A stretch of DNA of 10,799 nt from Kiritimatiellales bacterium (lineage in GTDB: Bacteria; Verrucomicrobiota; Kiritimatiellia; Kiritimatiellales; Pontiellaceae): assembly GCA_015486775.1 (NCBI GenBank), contig WFRA01000314.1, positions 1 through 10,799 on the forward strand. Direction: 5' to 3'. This document shows positions 1-5,687 of the stretch, in pieces. Under the pieces are notes generated by a model, which did no database searches, was not told the origin of the DNA, and saw nothing but the letters and a program-made list of their open reading frames with translations. The position numbers and the translations under genes were made by a program. The number at the start of each line of letters is the position of its first letter. Position 1 is the first letter of the stretch.

Positions 1-1
1 C

Positions 2-586
2 GGGCTGGCCTACGCCCACCTCACCTTGAGCGAAATGATGGCCATGGCCGAAACCCTCTTCGCCAACGGGATCGACCTCTACTCCCGGCGGGGAACCTAT
101 GGCGAAACCCTGGAGTACCCATTCAACTTCTACGCCGATTTCTGGCGGACGCAGGACGCATCGATCAAGGGCGGGTTCTACTCCGGCGAAACCGTTCCGA
201 TGGGCGCGTACGACGGATTCATTGCAAGCTTCGAGGTGGCCAACCGCCGCTATCCCGGAAACCCCGAAATCGAAGATCTGCTCAATTCCGTCGACCGCCG
301 CCAGATCGACAAGGGCGGGGATCTGGGAACCTACTTCTGCTATCCCGTCCTCACCCACGCCGCGCCCCTGACCGGCGGAATCGTCTCCGTGGACGTGTTT
401 CCCGACTACCGCCTCGAATGGGACACCGCCCTCGGCAGAACCTACACTGTTCTCCGCACCACCGACCTGGCCGACTCCCCGTGGGGTCAGATCCTCGGCA
501 CCAACACCGCTCGCGGACGGATGGTCTTCACCGATCCCCAGGGGCCGCAGTTCACCAACGTCTTCTACCGCCTCACCATCGAATAG
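2..586 (+). CDS. Alginate-lyase-family polysaccharide lyase, C-terminal part (5' end outside window)
   Basis: The frame is open from position 2 and stops with TAG at 584-586, so about 194 C-terminal residues are present. The first part (GLAYAHLTLSEMMAMAE, then NGIDLYS and LEYPFNFYADFW) resembles the last helices of the alginate lyase (alpha/alpha)-barrel family (Pfam Alginate_lyase), where a tyrosine-rich helix is followed by a G(V/I)DLYS motif. The last 70 or so residues (LEWDTALGRTYTVLRTTDL ... NVFYRLTIE) look like a small beta-sandwich common at the C-terminus of secreted Verrucomicrobia/Kiritimatiellota enzymes. Such enzymes act outside the cytoplasm and cleave uronic-acid-containing polysaccharides by beta-elimination. 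The catalytic residues lie outside the window, so substrate and activity cannot be judged. The family call is from motif memory; a related toroid-fold lyase is the main alternative. Confidence 0.6.
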   Translation, partial: GLAYAHLTLSEMMAMAETLFANGIDLYSRRGTYGETLEYPFNFYADFWRTQDASIKGGFYSGETVPMGAYDGFIASFEVANRRYPGNPEIEDLLNSVDRRQIDKGGDLGTYFCYPVLTHAAPLTGGIVSVDVFPDYRLEWDTALGRTYTVLRTTDLADSPWGQILGTNTARGRMVFTDPQGPQFTNVFYRLTIE

Positions 587-603
587 ATCCGCCAAGCCGC
601 CGC

Positions 604-966
604 CATGTTGTTCGCCGCCCCAAAGCCCTTGCCTTGCGCATGGCCAGCTTGACCCACATGATCCGCGACATGATCGTGGTGGCCTTCGAGAAGGGCAACG
701 AGTCGGAGATCCTGCGCAACTGGCGTTCGGCTTTTGCCCAGACCCTGCTCCAGGATTTGGAAAAGGATGAGAAGCTTAGCGATTTTGCCGATATGTTTGC
801 GCAGACCATCGCCTACGGCTTGTTCTTTGCGCGGGTGATGGACGACACGTCGGAGGATTTCTCGATGGAGGAAGCCCAGCGGTTGATTCCGAAATCGAAC
901 CCGTTCCTCCGGAATTTTTTCTACCAGATCACCGGGCCGGATTTGCGCGACGAACCCTTTTGGATA
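604..966 (+). pseudogene. Remnant of N-6 DNA methylase (restriction-modification type), internal N-terminal fragment
   Basis: About 120 codons read as the helical region found ahead of the catalytic domain in large N-6 adenine DNA methylases of the type IIG / type ISP restriction-modification kind. Recognisable blocks are LALRMASLTHMIRDMI, FADMFAQTIAYGLFFARV, EEAQRLIPKSNPFLRNFF and ITGPDLRDEPFWI. Homology begins near 613 with no start codon or ribosome site of its own. It fades after 966, well before the SAM-binding and NPPY motifs. The open frame runs on to a stop at 1107, but the residues after WI are unrelated: they are the reverse complement of a transposase fragment. The piece is therefore truncated at both ends and not functional. 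It lies only about 20 nt after the lyase stop, which points to past insertion and deletion. Confidence 0.72.
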
Positions 967-982
967 TTTTTTCCATGCACGC

Positions 983-1168
983 TCAACCGCAGGAGGTGCA
1001 GCGGTATTGTGCGTAGCCCATTTTTTCGGGATCGCCGCATCCGAGCATCTTTTGAACCATTTCGTCGTGGTATCCGGTACCGTAGTGCGAGGGGTTTTTC
1101 GCCGTGAATGAGTCCCAGTGGTCGCGGAAGATCTGCTTGAAGGTGTCCTTGTCGATGCCGGTTTCCAC
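983..1168 (-). pseudogene. Transposase N-terminal fragment (zinc-binding domain, IS91/IS801-like)
   Basis: Reading from a GTG at 1168 down to a TGA at 985-983 gives 61 residues. The blocks DKDTFKQIFRDHWDSF, KMLGCGDPEKMGYAQYRC and CTSCG match the N-terminal zinc-binding region of IS91-type (Y2) transposases, where the first CxxC pair is normally followed by a second cysteine cluster and then the catalytic domain. Here the frame stops immediately after the first CxxC, and the remaining several hundred residues are absent. Sequence below about 970 belongs to the methylase remnant on the other strand, so the break falls at about 967-983. The family call is from motif pattern; the gene is clearly truncated. 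Confidence 0.62.
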
Positions 1169-1244
1169 AGCCGAGTTTCCTGATGGCTGCGATTGTAGGC
1201 ATGACGGGGATTAGCGCAATGCCACCGGCAGAAACGGGTGAGGG

Positions 1245-1266
1245 GAAAGCCCGCCCGAAGGGCGAT
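1245..1266. repeat. Dispersed 22-bp repeat, copy 1
   Basis: This stretch contains a small hairpin (CGCCC-GAA-GGGCG). It recurs in the same orientation at 3776-3797 with a single base difference in 22. Both copies are intergenic. The nature of the repeat is unknown. Confidence 0.55.
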
Positions 1267-1295
1267 ATGTTCATCCGGCTGACCATTGGAAGCTG

Positions 1296-1323
1296 GGGTC
1301 GGAGCAGAATGGCACCAACTCAA
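1296..1323. repeat. Half copy of an intergenic repeat (direct partner at 1536-1563)
   Basis: These 28 nt match 1536-1563 at 26 positions; both differences are C/T. The second copy is the right half of a hairpin (see 1519-1563). Here the left arm is missing, so this is a half unit. The two copies are 240 bp apart and bracket the nested inverted repeat at 1363-1494. Confidence 0.7.
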
Positions 1324-1362
1324 GGATTATTAGCATGGATTTGTTGATCTATCGTGCGTGGA

Positions 1363-1494
1363 GCAGGCCAGCGGCCTGCGGTACGATTGCCGTATCGCCC
1401 GGTTGTCGTACCCTCCAGCCTCGCTTCGCGTCTGGCGGGTTTCGGAGCCGTCAAGATGGCGGCGATACAAGTGTATCGCAGGCCGCTGGCCTGC
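1363..1494. repeat. Nested inverted repeat (132 bp)
   Basis: The outer arms are 18 bp and perfect: 1363-1380 and 1477-1494. Each arm is itself a mini-hairpin (GCAGGCC-3 nt-GGCCTGC). Inside them, GTATCGCC at 1392-1399 pairs with GGCGATAC at 1461-1468, with partial pairing in between. The centre (about 1412-1441) holds a further imperfect stem (CCCTCCAG / CTGGCGGG). This is the architecture of composite REP/BIME-like intergenic elements. No coding potential is visible; the 81-codon frame across it is built from repeats. Confidence 0.65.
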
Positions 1495-1518
1495 CCGTTG
1501 GGAATGCGGTGTTTATGC

Positions 1519-1563
1519 TTAAGTTAGTGCCTTTCGGGTCGGAGCAGAATGGCACTAACTTAA
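1519..1563. repeat. Palindromic repeat, 13-bp perfect arms
   Basis: TTAAGTTAGTGCC (1519-1531) pairs with GGCACTAACTTAA (1551-1563) across a 19-nt loop. The loop and right arm are conserved in the half copy at 1296-1323. Size and layout suit a REP-like element of the kind mobilised by RAYT/Y1 transposases. No such transposase is in the window, so this origin is inference. Confidence 0.7.
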
Positions 1564-1590
1564 ACCGTTTCGTCCGATAGTCCGGTAAAG

Positions 1591-1662
1591 TGGGACAGTG
1601 CTTCCAGCCTGTCTGCACCTGCATTGCCGAACTACTGTGGACAGGCTGGAAGCACTATCCTA
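1591..1662. repeat. Long inverted repeat downstream of resB
   Basis: The core arms are 17 bp and perfect: 1597-1613 and 1640-1656. They extend outward with one mismatch and one G-T pair to 1591 and 1662, around a 26-nt loop. The element begins 17 nt beyond the resB stop (minus strand) and could end that transcript, but no T-run follows on either side, so it is not a standard intrinsic terminator. The arm sequence (GACAGGCTGGAAGC...) looks like a dispersed intergenic palindrome. Confidence 0.6.
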
Positions 1663-1678
1663 CTTTTGAAAACCGAGG

Positions 1679-3097
1679 CTATGTGACGAGGTAGCGGCGC
1701 AGGGACTGGACAAGCTGCGCGGCCATGCCGACGGAGACGATCATGCAGGCGAGGTATGGAATCATCCAGCTGTCGTTGCGCACGACTTGGAGGACGGTGC
1801 CGCTGTCGTCGGGCAGGAAGCCGGATTGGTAGAAGGTGCGGCGGGCGTAGCGCAGGGGGTTGTTCATCCAGATGCGCAGTTCGCGGTCGATGTTTTCGCC
1901 GTCGTTTTTGAGCTGGATGCGGCTGGCGAATGCCTTGGGAATCTGGGTGCCCTCATAATTCTCGTGGATAAAGTCGATGAGCTTGATGGAATAGGGGTGG
2001 CCGCTGTTGGAGCGCAGGTATTCGCGTTTGTAGCGGAGATAGAGGGTGTAAGGCTTTCCGGCCACGTTGATTGGCGTGGGCATGTCCCAAGCGCGGTTGA
2101 CGAAGTTGGGGTAGAACCAGATGGGGAGGATATAGCGGCCGATGGGCTGCCCGGTGGCGCGGTTGACGAGTTCGATGTCGACGGCGGGGGCGTTGCGGGA
2201 GCCGTCGGTGGCCGCATGCTGTTCGGCGATGTAGAGCCGTGCGCCGGGGCCGCTGTATCGGGGATAGGCACCGCGCTGCGCGGCGGGGATGCGGTCGAAG
2301 GGCTGGGGGCGGCTGGCGTTGGGCATGAAACGAATGACCCGGATGTTGAACGGCAGCGCTTCGGGGCGGAGTTCGGCACCGTCTTTGAGCTGCTTTGCGG
2401 GAATGGCGGTGGTGGTGTCGAAGGCGGGGTTGGAGGTGTCGATGATGGCCAGTTCTTGCTGTTGGGTGTGGTCAACATAGTTGATTGTTTCGCCCTCCTT
2501 GATGGTCATCGAGGATTCGGTGGCGTAGAGCGCGGTGGCGAATTCCCCGACGAGCAGAAAGAGGATGCCGCCGTGCAGCAGCACCAGACCGGCCCGCTTG
2601 CGGTAGAGCAGATGGCAAGCGATGTAGAGAACGATGGCGGCAAGCGAACCCCGGCCAAGCCGCAGGAAAACGCGCCAGAAGGCATCGCTCTGGGTGGTGG
2701 CCACCGGCGCGGTTCCCCAGCCGAGCATGACACCCAACGTAACCAGCATGCCGAGCAGAAGCACCGCCAGCCCGATCGCCTTGCGGTGGCCGGTGGCCTG
2801 GATCCTGAAGTTCGCGGCGTGTACCGCCAGCAGGTTGGCCACCAGCAGGAACCCGATCAGGAAGCCGCCGGGGAAAGGAATCTTTAGATGCGGCATGCTC
2901 CAGCTGCGCGGAAAGAAGATGGGCAGGTCGATCCATGCCACGAAGCAGCGGAAATATTGATCCATCACCGACCAGATGCCCTGGTCCACCTGCGCCAATG
3001 TCCCGGCAAAGACCAGCACCATGCCCAGCGCCAGCAGGGTCACGGTCAGCCTGGGCGAGCGCAGGAAGCGGAAGGGTTTCCCGAAGTCCATCGGCAC
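1679..3097 (-). CDS. resB: ResB-like cytochrome c biogenesis protein
   Basis: The product is 472 residues, a membrane protein of the ResB/Ccs1 family. With CcsA/ResC, these proteins export and present heme for attachment to apocytochromes c (system II). Visible hydrophobic segments are at about residues 15-35, 78-96, 105-126, 150-165 and 168-190, then a large periplasmic domain of about 250 residues, then a last membrane segment near 447-466. Family-like stretches include GLVLLHGGILFLLVGEFATA and IPKAFASRIQLKNDGE. The GTG start at 3097 directly follows the upstream gene's stop (TAG at 3100-3098) and has a GGGGG ribosome site 7 nt away; an ATG at 3091 is an in-frame alternative. Translation is probably coupled to the lipoprotein gene. 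ResB is usually followed by ccsA, but none is present downstream, only repeats and gene debris. Confidence 0.87.
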   Translation of the reverse strand: MPMDFGKPFRFLRSPRLTVTLLALGMVLVFAGTLAQVDQGIWSVMDQYFRCFVAWIDLPIFFPRSWSMPHLKIPFPGGFLIGFLLVANLLAVHAANFRIQATGHRKAIGLAVLLLGMLVTLGVMLGWGTAPVATTQSDAFWRVFLRLGRGSLAAIVLYIACHLLYRKRAGLVLLHGGILFLLVGEFATALYATESSMTIKEGETINYVDHTQQQELAIIDTSNPAFDTTTAIPAKQLKDGAELRPEALPFNIRVIRFMPNASRPQPFDRIPAAQRGAYPRYSGPGARLYIAEQHAATDGSRNAPAVDIELVNRATGQPIGRYILPIWFYPNFVNRAWDMPTPINVAGKPYTLYLRYKREYLRSNSGHPYSIKLIDFIHENYEGTQIPKAFASRIQLKNDGENIDRELRIWMNNPLRYARRTFYQSGFLPDDSGTVLQVVRNDSWMIPYLACMIVSVGMAAQLVQSLRRYLVT

Positions 3098-3634
3098 CTA
3101 TTGCCCCCGTCCGATTTTTAGGGATTCGAGGAAGGCGCGGATCTCTTGGGTGTGGCTCTCGAGTTCGGAGGCCGACCCCTTGGCGGTGAAATACCAGTAT
3201 TGCGGCGCGAGGTCGACGATCGCAGCAACGATGCCCCGGTCGTTTTCGGTGTTGAGGATTTCGATATAGTGCGTTTCGTGGCCGTCGATCTGAAAGGTTT
3301 CAACCTTTTCGGCGATCGCTTCGGGCGACTCCGGGGGCAGGCCGACCTGCCCGCGCCAGCGGTTCACGTTGCTCGGCACATCGCCCACCATCAGCGGGAT
3401 GAGGTAGAAGTCGATGGCGGTTCCTTCGATGGCGTAGCTGGCGGTGCGCATGCCCGATGCTTCCTGCTCCGTCCAGCCTTTCGGCAGGGTTGCCGCAAAG
3501 CCCGGTTCGGCGGGTTGCTCTTCCAAGGATTGGACGGGCTTGGCCTCCTTGGGCGCCTGGTAGGTCTGGATCTCCTCCCGCTCGCAGCCGGCCAGCATCA
3601 ATGAAAATACAACAAAAAGAAATCCATGCCTCAT
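3098..3634 (-). CDS. Predicted lipoprotein, co-transcribed with resB
   Basis: The product is 178 residues. The chosen start (ATG at 3634) has a good AGGGAGA ribosome site and places a lipoprotein signal peptide at the N-terminus: MRHGFLFVVFSLMLAGC, with lipobox L14-A15-G16-C17. An upstream in-frame start at 3709 would bury this signal and was rejected. After a short Glu/Pro-rich linker comes one folded domain with GWTEQEASGMRTASYAI, a DFYLIPLMVGDV strand and NVNRWRGQVGLPP. I recall a similar domain in uncharacterised PVC-group proteins but cannot name a function. It is probably anchored in the outer membrane or faces the periplasm, since there is no Asp at +2. The stop directly abuts the resB start, so a shared job in cytochrome maturation or electron transport is plausible but unproven. 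Confidence 0.8.
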   Translation of the reverse strand: MRHGFLFVVFSLMLAGCEREEIQTYQAPKEAKPVQSLEEQPAEPGFAATLPKGWTEQEASGMRTASYAIEGTAIDFYLIPLMVGDVPSNVNRWRGQVGLPPESPEAIAEKVETFQIDGHETHYIEILNTENDRGIVAAIVDLAPQYWYFTAKGSASELESHTQEIRAFLESLKIGRGQ

Positions 3635-3658
3635 AATCCATCTCCCTTCCAATGGTTG

Positions 3659-3701
3659 GACAATATAGAAACGCCCCTCGGAAATGTCGATCAATATTGT
3701 C
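3659..3701. promoter_or_regulatory. Inverted repeat in the lipoprotein-resB leader
   Basis: GACAATAT (3659-3666) and ATATTGTC (3694-3701) form 8-bp arms 27 nt apart, 25-67 nt upstream of the lipoprotein start. The position suits an operator or promoter region. No convincing -35/-10 pair with normal spacing was found, so this is a weak call. Confidence 0.25.
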
Positions 3702-3725
3702 ATGTTCAAGCCTTTGGCGGCACAA

Positions 3726-3744
3726 GATGAGGCGGAGCCTCATC
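3726..3744. repeat. Short palindromic (REP-like) hairpin
   Basis: GATGAGGC and GCCTCATC pair perfectly around a GGA loop. It lies in the spacer between the divergent lipoprotein and waaA genes and resembles the other intergenic palindromes in the window. The spacer (3635-3936) holds no gene. Confidence 0.6.
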
Positions 3745-3775
3745 CTACAACCGATTGCATTGGTGTGCGAAGCAA

Positions 3776-3797
3776 GAAAGCCCGCCCGAAGAGCGAT
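3776..3797. repeat. Dispersed 22-bp repeat, copy 2
   Basis: This is the same orientation and 21 of 22 bases as 1245-1266. The single difference weakens the small internal hairpin (CGCCC/GAGCG). Confidence 0.55.
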
Positions 3798-3857
3798 TCC
3801 ATCTGCTGCGTAGCCACGTTGGTTAAAAAAGCCTGCAATTTTATCGATTGCGGATTT

Positions 3858-3871
3858 GGTTTTGCAAAACC
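3858..3871. promoter_or_regulatory. 14-bp perfect palindrome upstream of waaA
   Basis: GGTTTTGCAAAACC is a perfect palindrome centred about 72 nt before the waaA start. It could be an operator for a dimeric regulator or part of the intergenic repeat cluster. No regulator is identified. Confidence 0.3.
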
Positions 3872-3936
3872 CTTTCGCGTTGCGGGAGGCCGGGGCTTTG
3901 TGGTTTAGTTGCTTGATTACATACAAGAGGGTTTTC

Positions 3937-5244
3937 ATGCTTTGGGTGGTCTACAATCTCCTGTTCCCGGTGGTCTTCTTTTTCATGCTACCGAAGTTTC
4001 TCGCGCGCATGCTGCGCCGCGGCGGCTATGGCCAGCATTTCGAGCAGCGTATCGGCCACTTTGGCCACAACACAAAGGCGCAGCTGCGGGAGCACCGCCG
4101 GGTGTGGATCCACGCGGTCAGCGTGGGCGAGATCTATGTGGCGCTGCGCTTCATGAAGGCTTATCGCACGGCGCATCCCGACACCTTTTTCGCGCTGAGC
4201 ACCACCACCTCCACCGGCCACGCCATCGCCCGCAAGGAACTCGACCCGCGCGATGTGCTCTTTTATTTCCCCGTCGACCTCCCCGCCATCATCCGCAAGG
4301 TGCTGCGCATTATCGACCCCGTCCGGATCATCCTGGTTGAAGGCGAGCTGTGGCCCAACCTGATCCGCTTGGCCGACAAGCAGGGCATCCCCGTTTCGCT
4401 CATCAATGGCCGGATGTCGGAGCGGTCGTTCAAGGGCTACCGCCATCTCAAGTCGCTGATTGCCGATGTGCTCCGGCGGATCGACCCCATTTGTGTGCAG
4501 GGCGAAGAGGATGCCCAACGACTAATTGGACTGGGCGCGCCGCCGGAGCGCGTGCGGGTGATGGGTACCGTCAAGTTCGATGTCGCCGAGCGCAATCCCG
4601 AAGGCGAAAAGGCGGCGCTCGAAATCCTGCGCGGGATCGGGCTGCCGGACGATGCGGTGGTGCTGCTGGGCGGCTCCACATGGCCGGGCGAGGAGGCCGC
4701 GCTTTGCGAAATATATAAAAGGTTGCGGCAAAAACATCCCCGCCTCTTCCTTGTCTTGGTGCCCCGGCACGTCGAGCGCGCGCCGGAAATTGTCCAATGT
4801 CTGGAAGAACAAAACCTAACTTACCTGCGCCGCAGCCAGCTGGACGATTTCCAGGGATTGGAAAGGCCCGACGTGCTGTTTGTCGACACCACTGGCGAGC
4901 TAAGCCACTTCTATGCGGTGGCCGACATTGTCTTTGTGGGCAAAAGCCTGTTGGAGCATGGCGGGCAAAACCCGATCGAACCAGCGCTGTGCGGCAAGGC
5001 GGTTGTGGTGGGGCCGAACATGGAAAACTTTCCGGCGGTCATGCCGCTCTTCCTCAAGAACGACGCCATTGTCCAGGTGCAGGATGTCCAATCGCTGGAA
5101 ACCGCCCTGGCCGAGCTTGTCGCCGACGAGTCCGCCCGCACCGCCCTGGGCAACCGAGCCGCGCGGCTCGTCAGGGAAAACCAGGGAATGATCCAGAAAA
5201 CCGTGCAGCTGCTGGGGAACACAGGAGGAAGGAGAAAGCCATGA
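3937..5244 (+). CDS. waaA: 3-deoxy-D-manno-octulosonic acid (Kdo) transferase
   Basis: The product is 435 residues, a normal length for WaaA/KdtA. The enzyme moves Kdo from CMP-Kdo onto lipid A precursor at the cytoplasmic face of the inner membrane. The start at 3937 has an AGAGGG ribosome site 5 nt away and gives the expected N-terminal membrane anchor (LWVVYNLLFPVVFFFML); an upstream in-frame start at 3856 lacks this logic. Motifs: HAVSVGEIY with the general-base Glu at residue 65, STTTSTGHAIA (88-98), FPVDLPAIIRKVLR (111-124), ILVEGELWPNLI (132-143), and the C-terminal nucleotide-sugar site GGQNPIEPALCGKAVVVGP (342-360), where the GGxNxxEP block contacts CMP-Kdo. It overlaps the next gene by 4 nt (ATGA). 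Whether it adds one Kdo or more cannot be read from the sequence. Confidence 0.95.
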   Translation: MLWVVYNLLFPVVFFFMLPKFLARMLRRGGYGQHFEQRIGHFGHNTKAQLREHRRVWIHAVSVGEIYVALRFMKAYRTAHPDTFFALSTTTSTGHAIARKELDPRDVLFYFPVDLPAIIRKVLRIIDPVRIILVEGELWPNLIRLADKQGIPVSLINGRMSERSFKGYRHLKSLIADVLRRIDPICVQGEEDAQRLIGLGAPPERVRVMGTVKFDVAERNPEGEKAALEILRGIGLPDDAVVLLGGSTWPGEEAALCEIYKRLRQKHPRLFLVLVPRHVERAPEIVQCLEEQNLTYLRRSQLDDFQGLERPDVLFVDTTGELSHFYAVADIVFVGKSLLEHGGQNPIEPALCGKAVVVGPNMENFPAVMPLFLKNDAIVQVQDVQSLETALAELVADESARTALGNRAARLVRENQGMIQKTVQLLGNTGGRRKP

Positions 5245-5687
5245 TACTCGATACACTGGAAAACGCGGCAAACTATGCCAACCTGAAAACCGGGATTTCC
5301 GAGGCGTTCGGCTTTCTCGACCAACCGGGGCTGACGGATCTGCCGGACGGGAGGTACGAGATTTCCGGCGAGCGGGTCTATGCCGTCGTCATGCGCGAAA
5401 ATGGGCGACAGGTTTCGGAGGGCGAGCTCGAAGGCCACCGGAAATATATCGACATCCAATATGTGATCTCGGGCGACGAATCGATTGGTTGGAAAACCCG
5501 CCGGGGGCTGGTCAGCTCGGGAGCCTACGACGAGGAGCAGGATCTGGAGTTTTTTGAAGGCGAGCCGGACAGCATTGTGCGCGTGCCGCCCGGATCGTTC
5601 GCGGTCTTCATGCCGCGCGACGCCCATCTTCCACTCATTGGAACCGGCTCGATCCACAAGGTGGTGGTGAAGGTGGCGGCAGGATAG
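5241..5687 (+). CDS. YhcH/YjgK/YiaL (DUF386) family cupin-like protein
   Basis: The product is 148 residues, the full length for this family. Its ATG overlaps the waaA stop (ATGA), with AAGGAG 6 nt upstream inside waaA, so translation is coupled. Family signatures are EGHRKYIDIQYVISG (64-78), with the likely metal-binding His66 and acidic partners, FMPRDAHLP (123-131) with His129, and HKVVVKV near the end. These proteins form a small beta-sandwich that binds a metal. Characterised relatives sit with sialic acid, sugar-acid or beta-galactosidase (EbgC) genes and are thought to act on sugar anomers or related intermediates. Being coupled to waaA hints at a substrate in Kdo or other sugar-acid metabolism, which is inference. 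Its TAG stop touches the stop of the convergent gene. Confidence 0.88.
   Translation: MILDTLENAANYANLKTGISEAFGFLDQPGLTDLPDGRYEISGERVYAVVMRENGRQVSEGELEGHRKYIDIQYVISGDESIGWKTRRGLVSSGAYDEEQDLEFFEGEPDSIVRVPPGSFAVFMPRDAHLPLIGTGSIHKVVVKVAAG

Noticed and set aside
565..1323. 252-codon minus-strand open frame
   Set aside because: It runs through repeats, the transposase fragment in the wrong frame, and antisense methylase remnant. Its translation is a patchwork with no coherent domain.
1335..1580. 81-codon plus-strand open frame
   Set aside because: It is made entirely of the nested inverted repeat and the palindromic repeat, and has no ribosome site or protein similarity.
1591..1662. Intrinsic terminator for resB
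   Set aside because: The stem is strong, but no T-run follows it in the minus direction and the loop is 26 nt; an intergenic palindrome fits better.
1787..2887. 366-codon plus-strand open frame
   Set aside because: It lies wholly antisense to resB, is rich in Gly/Val/Glu with no family motif, and is explained by the codon bias of the GC-rich resB gene.
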